DNA of 64,000 nucleotides from Pisaster brevispinus (GCA_023634235.1 JAMKCF010000004.1:22080527-22144526); one strand, 5' to 3'; shown: positions 24,101-29,249, counted from the first letter of the stretch. Made by a program: numbers and translations. Notes: generated from the letters alone by a model not told the origin.

Positions 24101-25321
24101 TAGTACGACAAACCAAACCCAGTCCAGTAAGCATACTGCCGCTAAGATTGTCAAGCATTCTACACAAATTTAATTTTAGTCCCTGTTTATGTTGACTCCT
24201 AAAATGAATGTTCCGACTGGTTTAGAGATTTTCAGAGATGCAAGAGAATGGTAATGATAAACATAATATAATAATAATTATATTTATAGTGCACATATCT
24301 ACCAATAAGGCACTCAAGGTGCTCTTGAACAAAGAGAAACATTTTAAGACAGGTAAATTGAATTTTTTGAATGAGACCAATTTATGTAGAACCTTAGAAT
24401 GGTTTACAAGGTGCTGCGGCACAGTCAACAGCCACTGCCAGAAAAACTGGGGAAAACCCCAGTTTTGTGTAACTGTGTACTTTTATGTGCATTACACAAC
24501 ACATAGGACCTTTGGGTTTATGTCCCATCTGAAGGACAAAGCAATCATGGTTAAGTGTCTTGCTTAAGGACACAAGTGTCAAGACCGGGACTCGAACCCG
24601 TCAGAAACACCAGAGCTTGAGTCCAGTGCGCTTGACTGCGCGGCCACAACATGCCAAGTTGCTCGCTCGGATGAGAGAATTGGATTGGTTTGATATTCAC
24701 AAGTTTAATTCACTGTTGTGTTTTCAGGCCTTGTTAAGACAGTGTGTGGAGATGGTGCAAGATCTACTCAACTACAAACCACCAGAGCAAGATCAGCAAG
24801 ATCCCAAAACGGTAAGACGTCTCTCAGACTGTAAGCGTCGATTGAAAATCATCACCAAATGAGGACAAAGAAGCCAGTTTCCTTAAGTCAAGATTTTATT
24901 TCAGCGCCAAGTTTCATTTTGGATTATAATTTCAGACATAGTTCAAATCTAGCACGCAAGTGGCTTATCAAACTCGCATTGTTTCTTTTTGTTAATTTGG
25001 GTTTGAACAAAGAGAAATTGACTGGAGCGGGACTTGAACCAACGACCTCCCGATTAACGTACCGGCGCTCTACCAAATTAATAAAAAAAATTACCCAGTC
25101 AGTTTCCCTTGTGGTTTATTACTTGATATTGTTTCTTTTTGTCTCAATCATTTGTAATGATCATTTCATTAAGTCCTGTGTTTCTTTTCTTGGCTTAGAT
25201 TCCGTTTGAAGTTCAGCTGCCTCGTATTCACAGCCTGGAGCAGTTATTTGATCCGAGCTACGGGGACCATCTGAAAGGAGGCAAGCTGTACGACTGGCTG
25301 GCACCGATGCTTCAACAGTAG
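1..25321 (+). CDS. CFAP54: CFAP54-like protein, C-terminal half (26 exons, 5' truncated by window)
   Basis: Exons joined here: 1-187, 1262-1479, 2631-2884, 4465-4620, 5109-5297, 5977-6064, 6285-6467, 7766-8033, 9192-9278, 9877-9999, 10554-10607, 11382-11533, 12187-12323, 13380-13477, 14184-14247, 14974-15154, 15768-15973, 16595-16764, 17962-18153, 18794-18972, 19390-19626, 20865-21018, 21864-22143, 23001-24004, 24728-24811, 25199-25321. They give one frame of 1688 codons plus a TAG stop. The chain is largely helical, with stretches I associate with CFAP54: AFKWWSDSLD, a Cys-Gly-Met-Trp-Gly-Cys segment, LPHPTADRDYALYEI, LIPGVDLLSDKYR, VLPLLTLYQYMTTFVCRD. CFAP54 is a roughly 3000-residue scaffold of the C1d projection of the ciliary central pair, with CFAP46, CFAP74 and CFAP221. 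About half of it lies here. CFAP46, also large and helical, is the main alternative; linkage to an ELK gene favours CFAP54. Introns are repeat-rich; exons look intact. Confidence 0.8.
199..923 (+). mobile_element. DNA transposon remnant (CCTCG-ended family), copy A with nested MITE
   Basis: Same family as 13539-13915 (minus) and 32901-33325 (plus). Starts cctcgttcccag and ends catggtagcgagg, giving imperfect terminal inverted repeats. Copies share the core atgccttgctcgatcataac and a gtatgcagtt...agggtgacc segment. This copy is split by a TTAA-flanked MITE. Confidence 0.6.
461..777. mobile_element. piggyBac-like MITE with TTAA ends
   Basis: Ends ttaactctttcagtgcc and its reverse complement ggcactgaaagagttaa, each with a TTAA consistent with piggyBac target choice. 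Internally there are three near-identical palindromes cctcgtacatgtacgagg (about 652, 696 and 740), spaced 44 bases. It interrupts the copy-A transposon. Confidence 0.6.
1017..1079. repeat. Perfect 25-bp inverted repeat, 13-nt loop
   Basis: The arm 1017-1041 is exactly the reverse complement of 1055-1079, with loop 1042-1054. Lies in CFAP54 intron 1. Could be a foldback element or a short hairpin RNA source; the sequence alone does not decide. Confidence 0.8.
1262..1479 (+). CDS. CFAP54: CFAP54 window exon 2
   Basis: Acceptor ...caatgatag, donor ca|gtaagt. Encodes a stretch ending ECLADIAMRFNVLS and leaves two bases (phase 2) that complete Gln with the next exon. Confidence 0.8.
1616..2024. 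mobile_element. tRNA-Asn-like SINE pair, heads pointing outward
   Basis: A minus-strand tRNA-like head (about 1616-1688) and a plus-strand head (about 1953-2023) flank a shared body. Heads show the D arm agctcagttg..agagc, a 7-base loop with GTT anticodon and a T arm; the family consensus can pair an acceptor stem. Body landmarks (cttaaggggatgc, aataaaccacaagggaaact) recur at 5388, 12822, 25015 and 42605. Confidence 0.7.
2223..2252. repeat. (ATT)n microsatellite
   Basis: About nine uninterrupted ATT units in CFAP54 intron 2, ending in attaatattt. Confidence 0.9.
2631..2884 (+). CDS. CFAP54: CFAP54 window exon 3
   Basis: Acceptor tttccacag, donor ggag|gtgagt. Encodes ERYSEYVTPLLVQAQRKL and a segment with NYMNVQMIVEIDPTNLK. 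Ends with one leftover base. The 30-bp minisatellite starts about 65 bases downstream. Confidence 0.8.
2951..3335. repeat. 30-bp minisatellite, about 12 copies
   Basis: Unit like caaaccttgtttcatgaata plus tgtaagaatt, in CFAP54 intron 3. As 30 is a multiple of 3, both strands stay open and give spurious ten-residue-repeat ORFs. Confidence 0.9.
3345..3530 (+). repeat. Interspersed repeat (aaggtcaggtcatgttt family), copy 1
   Basis: Shares ttttgatttaataaggtcag and catggccatgtgatctctcg with copies at about 8606-8960, 26128-26480 (reverse) and 33729-33875. No coding content. Confidence 0.5.
3445..3835 (-). mobile_element. LINE reverse-transcriptase 3' remnant
   Basis: Minus-strand translation gives WLGHVV, VGRPKMCWVDNIREWSG and DTTELK, the C-terminal tail typical of non-LTR retrotransposon polyproteins. 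It is split between frames, so dead. The end toward 3340-3540 merges with a cgcataagtttcaaac-type repeat. Confidence 0.55.
3843..4182 (-). mobile_element. CR1/L2-type LINE 3' remnant
   Basis: Minus-strand frame with NLLFEHLTNAKAGDQVFSNA, ALWNSLPG and NPVEFFKKLIKTHLF, the characteristic reverse-transcriptase C-terminus of CR1/L2-type elements, then a short 3' tail. Truncated 5', in CFAP54 intron 3. Confidence 0.7.
4465..4620 (+). CDS. CFAP54: CFAP54 window exon 4
   Basis: Acceptor ctttacag, donor aatg|gtaggt. Encodes GASDAGKLVCVPLDIDDSL then a basic helix with ARALQHSRRLLVLYLATQQN. One base is left over into exon 5. Confidence 0.8.
4893..5040. mobile_element. MITE (cccaatttcatagagctgc family), right-truncated
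   Basis: Shares tgcttaccagaataaggtta and gactggtatcctgct with copies at 19094-19286, 25347-25547 and 38685-38843. Full copies end in inverted gggcccaatttcatagagc. Confidence 0.6.
5109..5297 (+). CDS. CFAP54: CFAP54 window exon 5
   Basis: Acceptor gaaacacag, donor atcg|gtaagt. Encodes NLNSRVGFSETDAQPQMTV, then a stretch ending QLGVVITSYDKTIG with one leftover base. It is flanked downstream by tRNA-headed repeat units. Confidence 0.8.
5388..5830 (+). mobile_element. tRNA-Asn-like SINE, head-body-head
   Basis: Two plus-strand heads (about 5395-5458 and 5722-5795) are separated by the standard body (gtcgcatccccttaaggtga, tgacaaaatagggagacc). The tail carries ttcaacccaaaattactt after each head, so the unit repeats head to tail. 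Confidence 0.7.
5977..6064 (+). CDS. CFAP54: CFAP54 window exon 6
   Basis: Acceptor cccttttcag, donor taag|gtcaga. A short helical exon, EMLLARKQLGLAAQAMHELG followed by NLHYHAAN. Reads as a TPR-like helix pair and leaves two bases. Confidence 0.8.
6285..6467 (+). CDS. CFAP54: CFAP54 window exon 7
   Basis: Acceptor tgtatctacag, donor gctca|gtaagt. Encodes AAFKWWSDSLDLILNTNDSL and DRCGMWGCLLGAVLASKIAQ, among the most CFAP54-like stretches here. It has no internal Met in the first half, so simple Met-initiated ORF scans miss it. Confidence 0.85.
6552..6874. mobile_element. MITE (tgtcacacgaggcaattt family), copy 1
   Basis: Starts tgtgtcacacgaggcaattt and ends near attgccctgtgtgacat, an inverted pair. 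A shorter relative lies at 20588-20795. Spans the middle of CFAP54 intron 7. Confidence 0.6.
7181..7652. repeat. 35-bp minisatellite, about 13 copies
   Basis: Unit: tctagatacaacgcttttgc then acggagaatttta. Divergence is low apart from a gaa/gga variant. In CFAP54 intron 7, ending about 110 bases before exon 8. Confidence 0.9.
7766..8033 (+). CDS. CFAP54: CFAP54 window exon 8
   Basis: Acceptor ctctgcacag, donor atg|gtaagc, phase 0 at the end. Encodes SCFLSAFLFKALFRASLPHP, then ADRDYALYEI and LIPGVDLLSDKYR, motifs I associate with the family. A 35-bp minisatellite ends about 110 bases upstream. Confidence 0.88.
8257..8272. repeat. Poly-G tract
   Basis: A near-continuous run of G in CFAP54 intron 8, prone to length variation. 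Confidence 0.85.
8606..8960 (+). repeat. Interspersed repeat (aaggtcaggtcatgttt family), longest copy
   Basis: Contains cagtttagccttagctcacc, repeated cgcataagtttcaaac-like phrases, gacgccctcttttgactcaa-type sequence and ggataaactgtccc. The 26128-26480 copy runs through the same blocks in reverse order on the other strand. Confidence 0.6.
9192..9278 (+). CDS. CFAP54: CFAP54 window exon 9
   Basis: Acceptor tgctgtcctag, donor caag|gtacaa, 29 whole codons. Encodes VLPLLTLYQYMTTFVCRDLQ and RAVDGRILK, another family-like block. It lacks a long open frame of its own and is supported mainly by frame and splice sites. Confidence 0.85.
9404..9434. repeat. (GTTT)n microsatellite
   Basis: About seven GTTT units in CFAP54 intron 9. 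Confidence 0.9.
9563..9845 (+). mobile_element. SINE-B copy, head lost
   Basis: Body with cccaggggtaaatgggtacc, gtatactccccagggagctg and ggcccagtgaccaggggtaa, ending in an attatta tail. The full copy with a tRNA-like head is at 16091-16435. Confidence 0.65.
9877..9999 (+). CDS. CFAP54: CFAP54 window exon 10
   Basis: Acceptor tttttacaaaag, donor atg|gtaagc, 41 whole codons. Encodes VRILTELSLYNEAFTVLSRL then LHGERLPQTADNN. Continues the helical repeat pattern. Confidence 0.82.
10554..10607 (+). CDS. CFAP54: CFAP54 window exon 11, followed by a GC-AG intron
   Basis: Acceptor ttcttctacag; 18 whole codons (SSQKFNSSKPVMEPTNLK). The following intron starts gcgagt, a GC donor. The nearest GT donor, four bases on, would put exon 12 into a frame with an early stop, so the GC donor is the consistent choice. 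Confidence 0.72.
10713..10865. mobile_element. MITE carrying a CRE palindrome (tagacc..ttgcat family), copy 1
   Basis: Left end tagaccccttgcat, right end gatgggtcta. A perfect TGACGTCA is at 10843-10850. Related copies at 25833, 49427 and 56772. Confidence 0.6.
11382..11533 (+). CDS. CFAP54: CFAP54 window exon 12
   Basis: Acceptor accttatacag, donor cat|gtaagc, phase 2. Encodes MLETLIDKRLSPSLATLYGP then a His/Leu-rich helix, HLTCHLSLAQAHLMVAIS. Confidence 0.82.
11577..11818 (+). mobile_element. tRNA-Leu-derived SINE (SINE-A), truncated 3'
   Basis: Head with tRNA-Leu-like D arm, variable arm and T arm (gggctcgagtcccgg), then body attgcttcgtccttcggatg and ttgccccggtgtttctg. The anticodon region is mutated relative to the CAA form at 44109. 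Confidence 0.65.
11820..12110 (+). repeat. Interspersed repeat ending ccaagtaagtttttatggtc, copy 1
   Basis: Shared with 14525-14860 and 16806-17190: cagctgcagtgcttctcacc then aagtaagtttttatggtca and tttggagtatttaccaa. The 16806 copy has matching ends near ttaaaggcagg and ccctttaa, so this is probably a MITE family. Confidence 0.6.
12187..12323 (+). CDS. CFAP54: CFAP54 window exon 13, donor amplified in a minisatellite
   Basis: Acceptor cgttttacag, donor ctag|gtaagc. Encodes a Pro/Ser/Thr-rich linker (RKPSPTASTTISKPP) ending ITLENAL plus one base. About 30 bases of its 3' end, with the donor, are repeated about five more times in the following intron. Read-through past the donor meets a stop at about 12365. 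Confidence 0.78.
12304..12685. repeat. 64-bp minisatellite carrying copies of the exon 13 splice donor
   Basis: About six units. Each holds actaagatcacagtagagaa and tgcactaggtaagc, so the exon end and its donor are duplicated in every unit except the last, where the donor reads ctaagttagc. Confidence 0.88.
12822..13260 (-). mobile_element. tRNA-Asn-like SINE cluster
   Basis: A minus-strand head (about 12822-12893), the standard body, a broken minus head near 13128-13148 and a degenerate plus head at about 13190-13245. The shared body shows the same CCCCTTAAGG block as other copies. Confidence 0.65.
13380..13477 (+). CDS. CFAP54: CFAP54 window exon 14
   Basis: Acceptor tttgacattag, donor gaag|gtatat. 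Encodes ASEEGSVESLTITEDTGKK then GGKRPLTLEAVK, a probably disordered linker. Ends phase 0. Confidence 0.75.
13539..13915 (-). mobile_element. DNA transposon remnant (CCTCG-ended family), copy B
   Basis: Reverse-orientation relative of 199-923 and 32901-33325, beginning cctcactaccatggg. It runs out at the 22-bp tandem repeat. Confidence 0.6.
13917..14005. repeat. 22-bp tandem repeat, 4 copies
   Basis: Unit tcattgcctccgttgcccct plus gg, with the last copy diverged. Placed at the end of transposon copy B. Confidence 0.9.
14184..14247 (+). CDS. CFAP54: CFAP54 window exon 15
   Basis: Acceptor tgtattttacag, donor caag|gtaaga. Encodes GGLLRTAEQTLKIMVEIIQG, a single helix. One base is left over. 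Confidence 0.75.
14525..14860 (+). repeat. Interspersed repeat ending ccaagtaagttcttatggtc, copy 2
   Basis: Contains gttgagaaacgattc-like arms (aacgattcgtacatgaatcg is an imperfect palindrome) and the shared cagctgcagtgcttctcacc end. Confidence 0.55.
14974..15154 (+). CDS. CFAP54: CFAP54 window exon 16 (NAGNAG acceptor)
   Basis: The acceptor reads gagcagcag, so the exon may start at 14974 or 14977, changing one residue without breaking the frame. Encodes ELELIVLAKLELASVYRELH and a following helix. Donor gcag|gtaagg, phase 2. Confidence 0.8.
15460..15664 (-). mobile_element. SINE-A copy
   Basis: Minus-strand tRNA-Leu-like head (gggactcgaacccacactct on plus) with the ccatccgaaggatgaagcaa body, truncated. 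Confidence 0.65.
15768..15973 (+). CDS. CFAP54: CFAP54 window exon 17
   Basis: Acceptor gatctcttgcag, donor gaaa|gtaggt. Encodes a Gln/Tyr/Pro-rich segment with VPTPMEVESPSQYQYQNF, then helical ARLWLDCRLALVKCLMGRVR. One leftover base. Confidence 0.8.
16091..16435 (+). mobile_element. SINE-B copy with head
   Basis: tRNA-like head (gtggctgagcggtttagtgc ... gtgggttcgaattc) joined to the cacccaggggtaaatggg body, ending in an ATT-rich tail. The head is like SINE-A but the body differs, so the two families share a head. Confidence 0.65.
16595..16764 (+). CDS. CFAP54: CFAP54 window exon 18
   Basis: Acceptor cccaccctccag, donor gcag|gtatga. Encodes GLTEAEACGDNEMQAEFLME then DLQEGRSLDDIKQTLQ. Ends phase 0. 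Confidence 0.8.
16806..17190 (+). mobile_element. MITE-like repeat, full-length copy
   Basis: Ends ttaaaggcaggttatact and accctccctttaag are roughly inverted. Inside are gaaaatttgagctcaattgg and ccaagtaagtttttatggtc. The most complete of the three copies here. Confidence 0.55.
17443..17824 (-). mobile_element. SINE-A copy, near full length
   Basis: From the tail (gcaaggtatgtggagctaag) through ggtttacaaggtgctgtggc to the minus-strand Leu-like head at about 17745-17824. Confidence 0.7.
17962..18153 (+). CDS. CFAP54: CFAP54 window exon 19
   Basis: Acceptor catctttacag, donor caatcag|gtaagg, 64 whole codons. Encodes EVVSLLEHQQTLSSPGCLLL then a helix with TLAAYSEAQEILLNQ. Confidence 0.82.
18239..18745. 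mobile_element. MITE with agcc..tttcacac ends
   Basis: Left end agcccttttcacac, right end gtgtgaaagaggct: 14-bp inverted repeats with two mismatches. About 507 bp in CFAP54 intron 19, ending 48 bases before exon 20. Confidence 0.55.
18794..18972 (+). CDS. CFAP54: CFAP54 window exon 20
   Basis: Acceptor ctttttttaaag, donor gaaaa|gtaagt. Encodes TNPLFNIYLPHLLYLSKVKM and a basic tail. Two leftover bases. Confidence 0.8.
19094..19286. mobile_element. MITE (cccaatttcatagagctgc family), full copy
   Basis: gggcccaatttcatagagct at the left, agctctatgaaattgggtcc at the right; the interior is also partly self-complementary (gcttaagcag / ctgcttttttttgcttagca). In CFAP54 intron 20. Confidence 0.7.
19390..19626 (+). 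CDS. CFAP54: CFAP54 window exon 21
   Basis: Acceptor taken as tctgatctctccag; an in-frame alternative at 19354 (cccacacag) would add 12 residues. Encodes DLWLNAAGVLSTGLELARVC and LIAEFLLHLGKVQRQLARCG. Donor tagg|gtaagt, phase 2. Confidence 0.78.
20588..20795. mobile_element. MITE (tgtcacacgaggcaattt family), copy 2
   Basis: Shares cacacgaggcaatttacagg and the gttgcctgaagaagttgccc end with 6552-6874, with an internal deletion. Confidence 0.6.
20865..21018 (+). CDS. CFAP54: CFAP54 window exon 22
   Basis: Acceptor tttctcttttag, donor aagg|gtaagt. Encodes VIRQAYLEIALLYLDSASQR then a Lys-rich linker with PSPEKKKKSR. Ends phase 0. Confidence 0.82.
21253..21850. repeat. 31-bp minisatellite, about 19 copies, abutting exon 23
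   Basis: Unit gatcaagtctgatgattagg then aactgaaactt. Only about 13 bases of polypyrimidine tract separate the array from the exon 23 acceptor, so the branch point probably lies in the array. Each unit holds a ctgat (YTNAY) match. Confidence 0.9.
21864..22143 (+). CDS. CFAP54: CFAP54 window exon 23
   Basis: Acceptor tctctttcctcag, directly after the 31-bp minisatellite. Encodes a Ser/Thr/Lys linker then NKELTAAWTAVQAATMVALA and KVKYLIPDFVMQDLKGSKK. Donor gaaag|gtaatt, phase 1. Confidence 0.82.
22258..22530 (+). mobile_element. SINE-A copy, 5' truncated
   Basis: Starts within attgcttcgtccttcggatg and runs to gataagcgctttgagaggcc and a gcgctatataaaaactatta tail, showing the full 3' end of the family. 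Confidence 0.7.
22540..22810 (+). mobile_element. Third tRNA-headed SINE type (SINE-D)
   Basis: A tRNA-like head (ggttggtgtagaggtatctt ... accctggtttgaatcacacc) with a different body (ttctctccattgggttcttg) and an aatgaaatgaaataatgaaa tail. Only one copy is visible here. Confidence 0.45.
23001..24004 (+). CDS. CFAP54: CFAP54 window exon 24 (long, 1004 nt)
   Basis: Acceptor ttttccccccacag, donor tggag|gtaagg. By far the longest exon. Encodes SWIHLLSYTSILQRTCNLDS, a variable Gly/Ser-rich part, QILLLYAISSTPTPKVS, VTDLHDRLAVLRQKAEISL, and a Pro/Thr/Lys tail (STPSGTPTKDGTSTPGKP). Confidence 0.85.
24262..24655 (-). mobile_element. SINE-A copy
   Basis: ATT-rich tail at the left, ggtttacaaggtgctgcggc in the middle, and a minus-strand head whose T arm (cgggactcgaacccg) is intact but whose variable region is shortened. 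Confidence 0.65.
24728..24811 (+). CDS. CFAP54: CFAP54 window exon 25
   Basis: Acceptor tgtgttttcag, donor aaacg|gtaaga, 28 whole codons (ALLRQCVEMVQDLLNYKPPE plus a short acidic tail). Confidence 0.82.
25015..25130 (-). mobile_element. tRNA-Asn-like SINE fragment
   Basis: Minus-strand head (gagcgggacttgaaccaacg ... taccggcgctctacc) broken in the D arm, then attacccagtcagtttccct. In the last CFAP54 intron. Confidence 0.6.
25199..25321 (+). CDS. CFAP54: CFAP54 terminal coding exon
   Basis: Acceptor tcttggcttag. Encodes IPFEVQLPRIHSLEQLFDPS through KLYDWLAPMLQQ and a TAG stop at 25319-25321. A MITE begins about 25 bases after the stop, inside the probable 3' UTR. Confidence 0.82.
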   Translation: MPFEVQLPRIHSLEQLFDPSYGDHLKGGKLYDWLAPMLQQ

Positions 25322-25346
25322 TTCAAACTGAGATCCCACCCTACCG

Positions 25347-25547
25347 GGGCCCCAATCTCATAAAGCCTGTAAAGCAAGAAAACTTGCTAAGCACAGAGAT
25401 ATCATGCTCAACAGAAAACAGGTCACCACCAGCCCAAGTGATGTAAAGGTTCAATTGTTGCGATTGGTACCCTACTAATTTGTTTTGCTTAGTAAAGAAG
25501 TTTGCTAAGCAGTATTTTGTGCTTAACAGCTTTATGAGATTGGACCC
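25347..25547. mobile_element. MITE (cccaatttcatagagctgc family) in the CFAP54 3' UTR
   Basis: Ends gggccccaatctcataaagc and gctttatgagattggaccc. Begins 26 bases after the stop, so it is probably transcribed and could fold as a hairpin in the mRNA. Confidence 0.65.
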
Positions 25548-25832
25548 AGACAAGCTTGGATGGATTTCACACCATGCAGCAGCTAGCCAGGATTTTTCCA
25601 ATGGGGTACAGTGGTTGGGGCAATGCTTTCCAGTGGGGGGAAGCAGAGGCCATGTTTTCCCTTTTTAGAGGGCACTGAATGTATCTTGATTTTTGCGTGG
25701 GGGCCACCTGGCTTCCCCACCCCCTTGGTGCCACTTGCAGTGACCATGGAGTAAAATAATTGTCTAGAAAAGAGAGAATTTATCTGAGTCAGTTAGGGCA
25801 TCAGAGACTGGCACACCAGACAAGCTACGTAA

Positions 25833-25984
25833 TAGACCCCTTGCATATGACGTCACATTAGCTTCAACAGCGCCCTCACTGATGTCAAGGGGAGACCTAT
25901 CAATGGCTGAGAGTATTGCATGGCGCGTACGCGCTTGCAAGTTTCCATTGTTTGTCCTCGATGGGGACCTATGCAAGAGGTCTA
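25833..25984. mobile_element. CRE-carrying MITE, copy 2
   Basis: tagaccccttgcat at the left, atgcaagaggtcta at the right, 152 bp. TGACGTCA at 25848-25855. Confidence 0.65.
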
Positions 25985-26039
25985 CTTAAAAACAAGCGTA
26001 AGGTTTTTATTTGGTTACAACAAAAGGTTCAATGGTAGC

Positions 26040-26045
26040 AATAAA
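26040..26045 (+). terminator. Candidate CFAP54 poly(A) signal
   Basis: First AATAAA on the plus strand after the stop, about 720 bases downstream. Others follow near 27199 and 27253, so the true 3' end is not fixed by sequence. Confidence 0.35.
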
Positions 26046-26127
26046 GTCACTGATTGTTTTATGTTCTAAATGATTGATTGAAATAACTACTTAGGATTGG
26101 CTTGTAAATATTACTTACTGTTGTCTC

Positions 26128-26480
26128 CAGTGTGGGAAAGTTCATTTATTCTGATTGGTTGAGAGGAGATCATGTGGCCATGTTTAAACATTCCATGTAA
26201 ACATGATGAGGAATGTTTATACATGGCCTGAGAAGATTGAGTCAAAAGAGGGCGCTATCAGACGATTGCACGGAGTGTGCAAATTTCGGGGCTCAATTTG
26301 AGTTGGTAGGTCATATATTTGGCTCGTGCATGTTTGAAACTTGCGTGCGAAAGTTTGAAACTTAAGCGCTCAAGTTTTGAACTTGCATGAGGAGCTACTT
26401 AATGCTTAACATGGATAAGGAATTCAGTGGAGAGTCGAAGTGAGCCGAGGCTAAACTGTCAGATTTGTTCTCAAATTGTA
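26128..26480 (-). repeat. Interspersed repeat (aaggtcaggtcatgttt family), reverse copy
   Basis: Runs through the 8606-8960 blocks in reverse: ttgattgagaggagatcatg-type start, gagtcaaaagagggcgctat, then gccgaggctaaactgtcaga. Confidence 0.55.
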
Positions 26481-26699
26481 ATGGTTTTAGGATGTTTTTA
26501 ATGAAAAGGTATTTATGACGGGAATAAATATGTGGCGATACTATCTTGAACGGTCTTAAAACCTTGTATGGTTGTGGTCGACCAATAAAGGACCTCGCTT
26601 TTGACTTGGTCCATTATTGCAAGCATAACCCTGGCTGTGTAAGACTGATGAGTCACCACTTTTATTCCCGTATTAAAAAAGATTAAATTAATTGATGTC

Positions 26700-27530
26700 A
26701 TAACACATCGACTTCTAATGATTCTGTAAATTTAACTAAAAGACTACTTACTGTGATTGTAGTTGGCATAAATCTATGATGACTTTAAAGTTGCATGGCC
26801 CGATTTTTGTCGTTCAAAATTGTTAAAAAGTTTCTTTTTTCTCTTAACAAGTTTTTTTACTCTTTGATGTTTTTTTTCAAAACGAAAAACATTCCCATAT
26901 GCACTGAGCAAAATATACGTCACAAGCTTGTTGTTTGTACATGGCTAATGGATTTGAGATAATGTCAATATCTCAACTGTAATTGATGTTTAGTCTTTTA
27001 ATTAACTATCACTTATTGTTGGCGGCAATACCTTAAATGAAAGCTTATAACTGTCTGGAATTTATAGAAACAACTACTTACAATTTTAATTTAAATTTTC
27101 TAGGCAAATCGGCCAAGAGCATCTTATTATAAATAATTAATTAAGCAATTAATTGAAATATTGAGGATGTTTTGTTTTTGCTGTTGTTTTTTAAGTAAAT
27201 AAAAATGCACTGCAAACTTGTGAATTTAATGTCATTTTTAAGGAAGTTTGTGAATAAAAATACCTTGAATTGAAAGCAATTGAATTGTCTGTTTCATTTC
27301 CTTTTGTTGTTGTTGGAACAGTGTATAAATAAAACAAAGTAAGTCAGGATATGGGGCAACACATTGACTGATAAGCAACAACAACAAAACTGAAAAAAAA
27401 AGTTTCATAAGTAGAAAGCTAAAGGTAATTTTCCAAGTTTGGCAAATATATTTAACAACTTTTGATACAGTTGAAAAATAAACATAAATACTTTTAAAAC
27501 AATTTTTAGTAATAAAACACTGACTTGATA
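26700..27530. other. AT-rich intergenic segment
   Basis: No exon-like stretch, tandem repeat or recognised element seen. Plus-strand AATAAA motifs near 27199, 27253 and 27326 could serve a long CFAP54 3' UTR. Confidence 0.5.
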
Positions 27531-27539
27531 ATTAAAAAA

Positions 27540-27570
27540 ATTGACCACAGCGGGACTTGAACCTGTGCCA
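27540..27570 (-). mobile_element. tRNA-Asn-like SINE head fragment
   Basis: ttgaccacagcgggacttga then acctgtgcc matches the 3' end of the minus-strand head of the tRNA-Asn-like family. Nothing else of the element remains. Confidence 0.5.
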
Positions 27571-27649
27571 GTGTTTTTTTTTTTTTAAGTTATCAGAGTT
27601 TGAAATTACTATTCGAGATGGGTTCTGCCTTATTTGGTCACTTTTTTCA

Positions 27650-28030
27650 TATGTGCACAAGCAATGGGTATAGGAATATAGCCATATCCTGGGGTCTAAC
27701 GGACCGTTAGGCCACAGGAATGAGGCCATATGCCGGGTCCACCTGCAGCCCATACGCTGTGCACAATAAATGGGTACAGGAATATCGCCATATCCCGGGT
27801 CCACCACGGCCCATACACTGTGCACAAATAATGCGTACAGGAATATAGCCATATCCCGGGGTCCAACGGACCGTAACGCCGCGGCGGATGGCCCCGTTGA
27901 CTGTGCACAAATGACGGGCACAGGAATATCGCTATATCTCGGATCAACCACGGCCCATACATTGTGCACAAGCAATGGGTACAGGAATATGACCATATCT
28001 CGGGTCCACCAAGCCGCATCGGCTGTGTAT
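27650..28030. repeat. 62-bp minisatellite, about 6 copies
   Basis: Unit like gtgcacaataaatgggtaca, ggaatatcgccatatcccgg and gtccaccacggcccatacac. It generates long overlapping minus-strand open frames that I do not regard as genes. Confidence 0.85.
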
Positions 28031-28559
28031 AATATCGTTTGGGGGCATTTGGAATTGTGAATAAAAGAACCGTTTTTAGAAATCAAAGGCACCGAAAAGT
28101 AATTTTCCAGACTATTTCAGGTTCATGACACATTATTTATGAGGTTTCGAAATAAATTAATGTTTGTATTAATTGTTTTGGAACTTTTTATAGTTGTTTA
28201 ACTTAATCAAAAACTTTGGGGTTCCATCGGTTGTCGGAGTTTGCAATCAGTATCCAAGATGTTTTTGTTTTTTTGCCTTAAAGTTTGGATCGAAAAAAAC
28301 ACACAAATAAATGGTTCGATATCGTTAAAACATTTCCACCCATATGTAATTTTGTTTTTTAATTAAAAAGCTTTAAATTCAATATGTCGAAATATTTTTC
28401 AGATCCACTCTGGGGAAACTTCTGAAAGCATTTTCACAAGTGCTCCCTATCTCTAAAAAGAAATGATATAATTGCAGTTATTAGGTCTGTTTTTTATTTG
28501 GTATTATAAAAAGGCTGTCCAATTAGTAGTTATGGTTTGTCCAATGATGAGGACTTTGT

Positions 28560-28721
28560 TTTGTTAATATGCAAATTAATTTCTGTCTTGCCGCATGCCC
28601 TGATCACGGCACTCATTAAGGACGACAACATGGCCGGGGTCAACACGTCTCTGTGCTTTCTCTCCAACAAATGCAAGTTTTTACCGAGTTCCAAGGACCC
28701 AACTACCACAAAAGCAGGATG
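28560..28721 (+). other. Exon-like orphan segment
   Basis: A GC-richer island in AT-rich DNA. The plus frame reads PHALITALIKDDNMAGVNTS onward and ends at a strong donor context (gatg|gtgagt after 28721). No acceptor or partner exon could be fixed, and the family is not recognised. May be a gene relic or part of an unseen transposon. Confidence 0.2.
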
Positions 28722-29064
28722 GTGAGTTACCAGTTTGTTTGTGATAATGGTGGTTTCGGTAAAAAGGATTTTCACAGAAAGAATTTAAAGAAACTTGAGG
28801 TGTAAATTTCGGCACAAGCCTGCCCCATACTCCTGCCACGCACCATTTCTTTTCAGTTCCTGGACGGGTTGCATTCTTAAAAGCAGGCACACAGGAACGG
28901 GGGCGTGCACAGGGTCCACTGGCCCTCTCTGAAAATAGGGGCGGGTCTACACAAATAAAATAAAAATAGAATACAAATATTTTAAAAACCTTTCACAAAC
29001 CATATTACATATTTTTATGGAGGGTTTTGCACTTGCAGTGTGTACTGTGTAGCACTATAGCAGG

Positions 29065-29240
29065 CCTGGAATTTCGTTCTTGATAGGAGCAAGGCCATTT
29101 TCATTTTGCAAAGGGCACTTCCTTTGGAAATTCTTAAAGTCTCGAGCCTAGGGGGTACTTTTGAAGGGGCACCAAGGCCAAGACCAGGGGCAACAGAGGC
29201 CATGGCCTCCAAGGTCTCCATGTTTTTCCAGGCCTGGTGT
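29065..29240. repeat. Interspersed repeat (aaggccattttcattttgca family)
   Basis: Ends ggcctggaatttc and ttccaggcctgg are nearly inverted. A relative at 60945-61115 shares aaggccattttcactctgca and caccgaggccaggaccaggg. Confidence 0.55.
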
Positions 29241-29249
29241 AGACTATTC

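Noticed and set aside
27532..28092. 186-residue minus-strand ORF
   Set aside because: Reads through a 62-bp minisatellite and a SINE fragment; no splice or family support.
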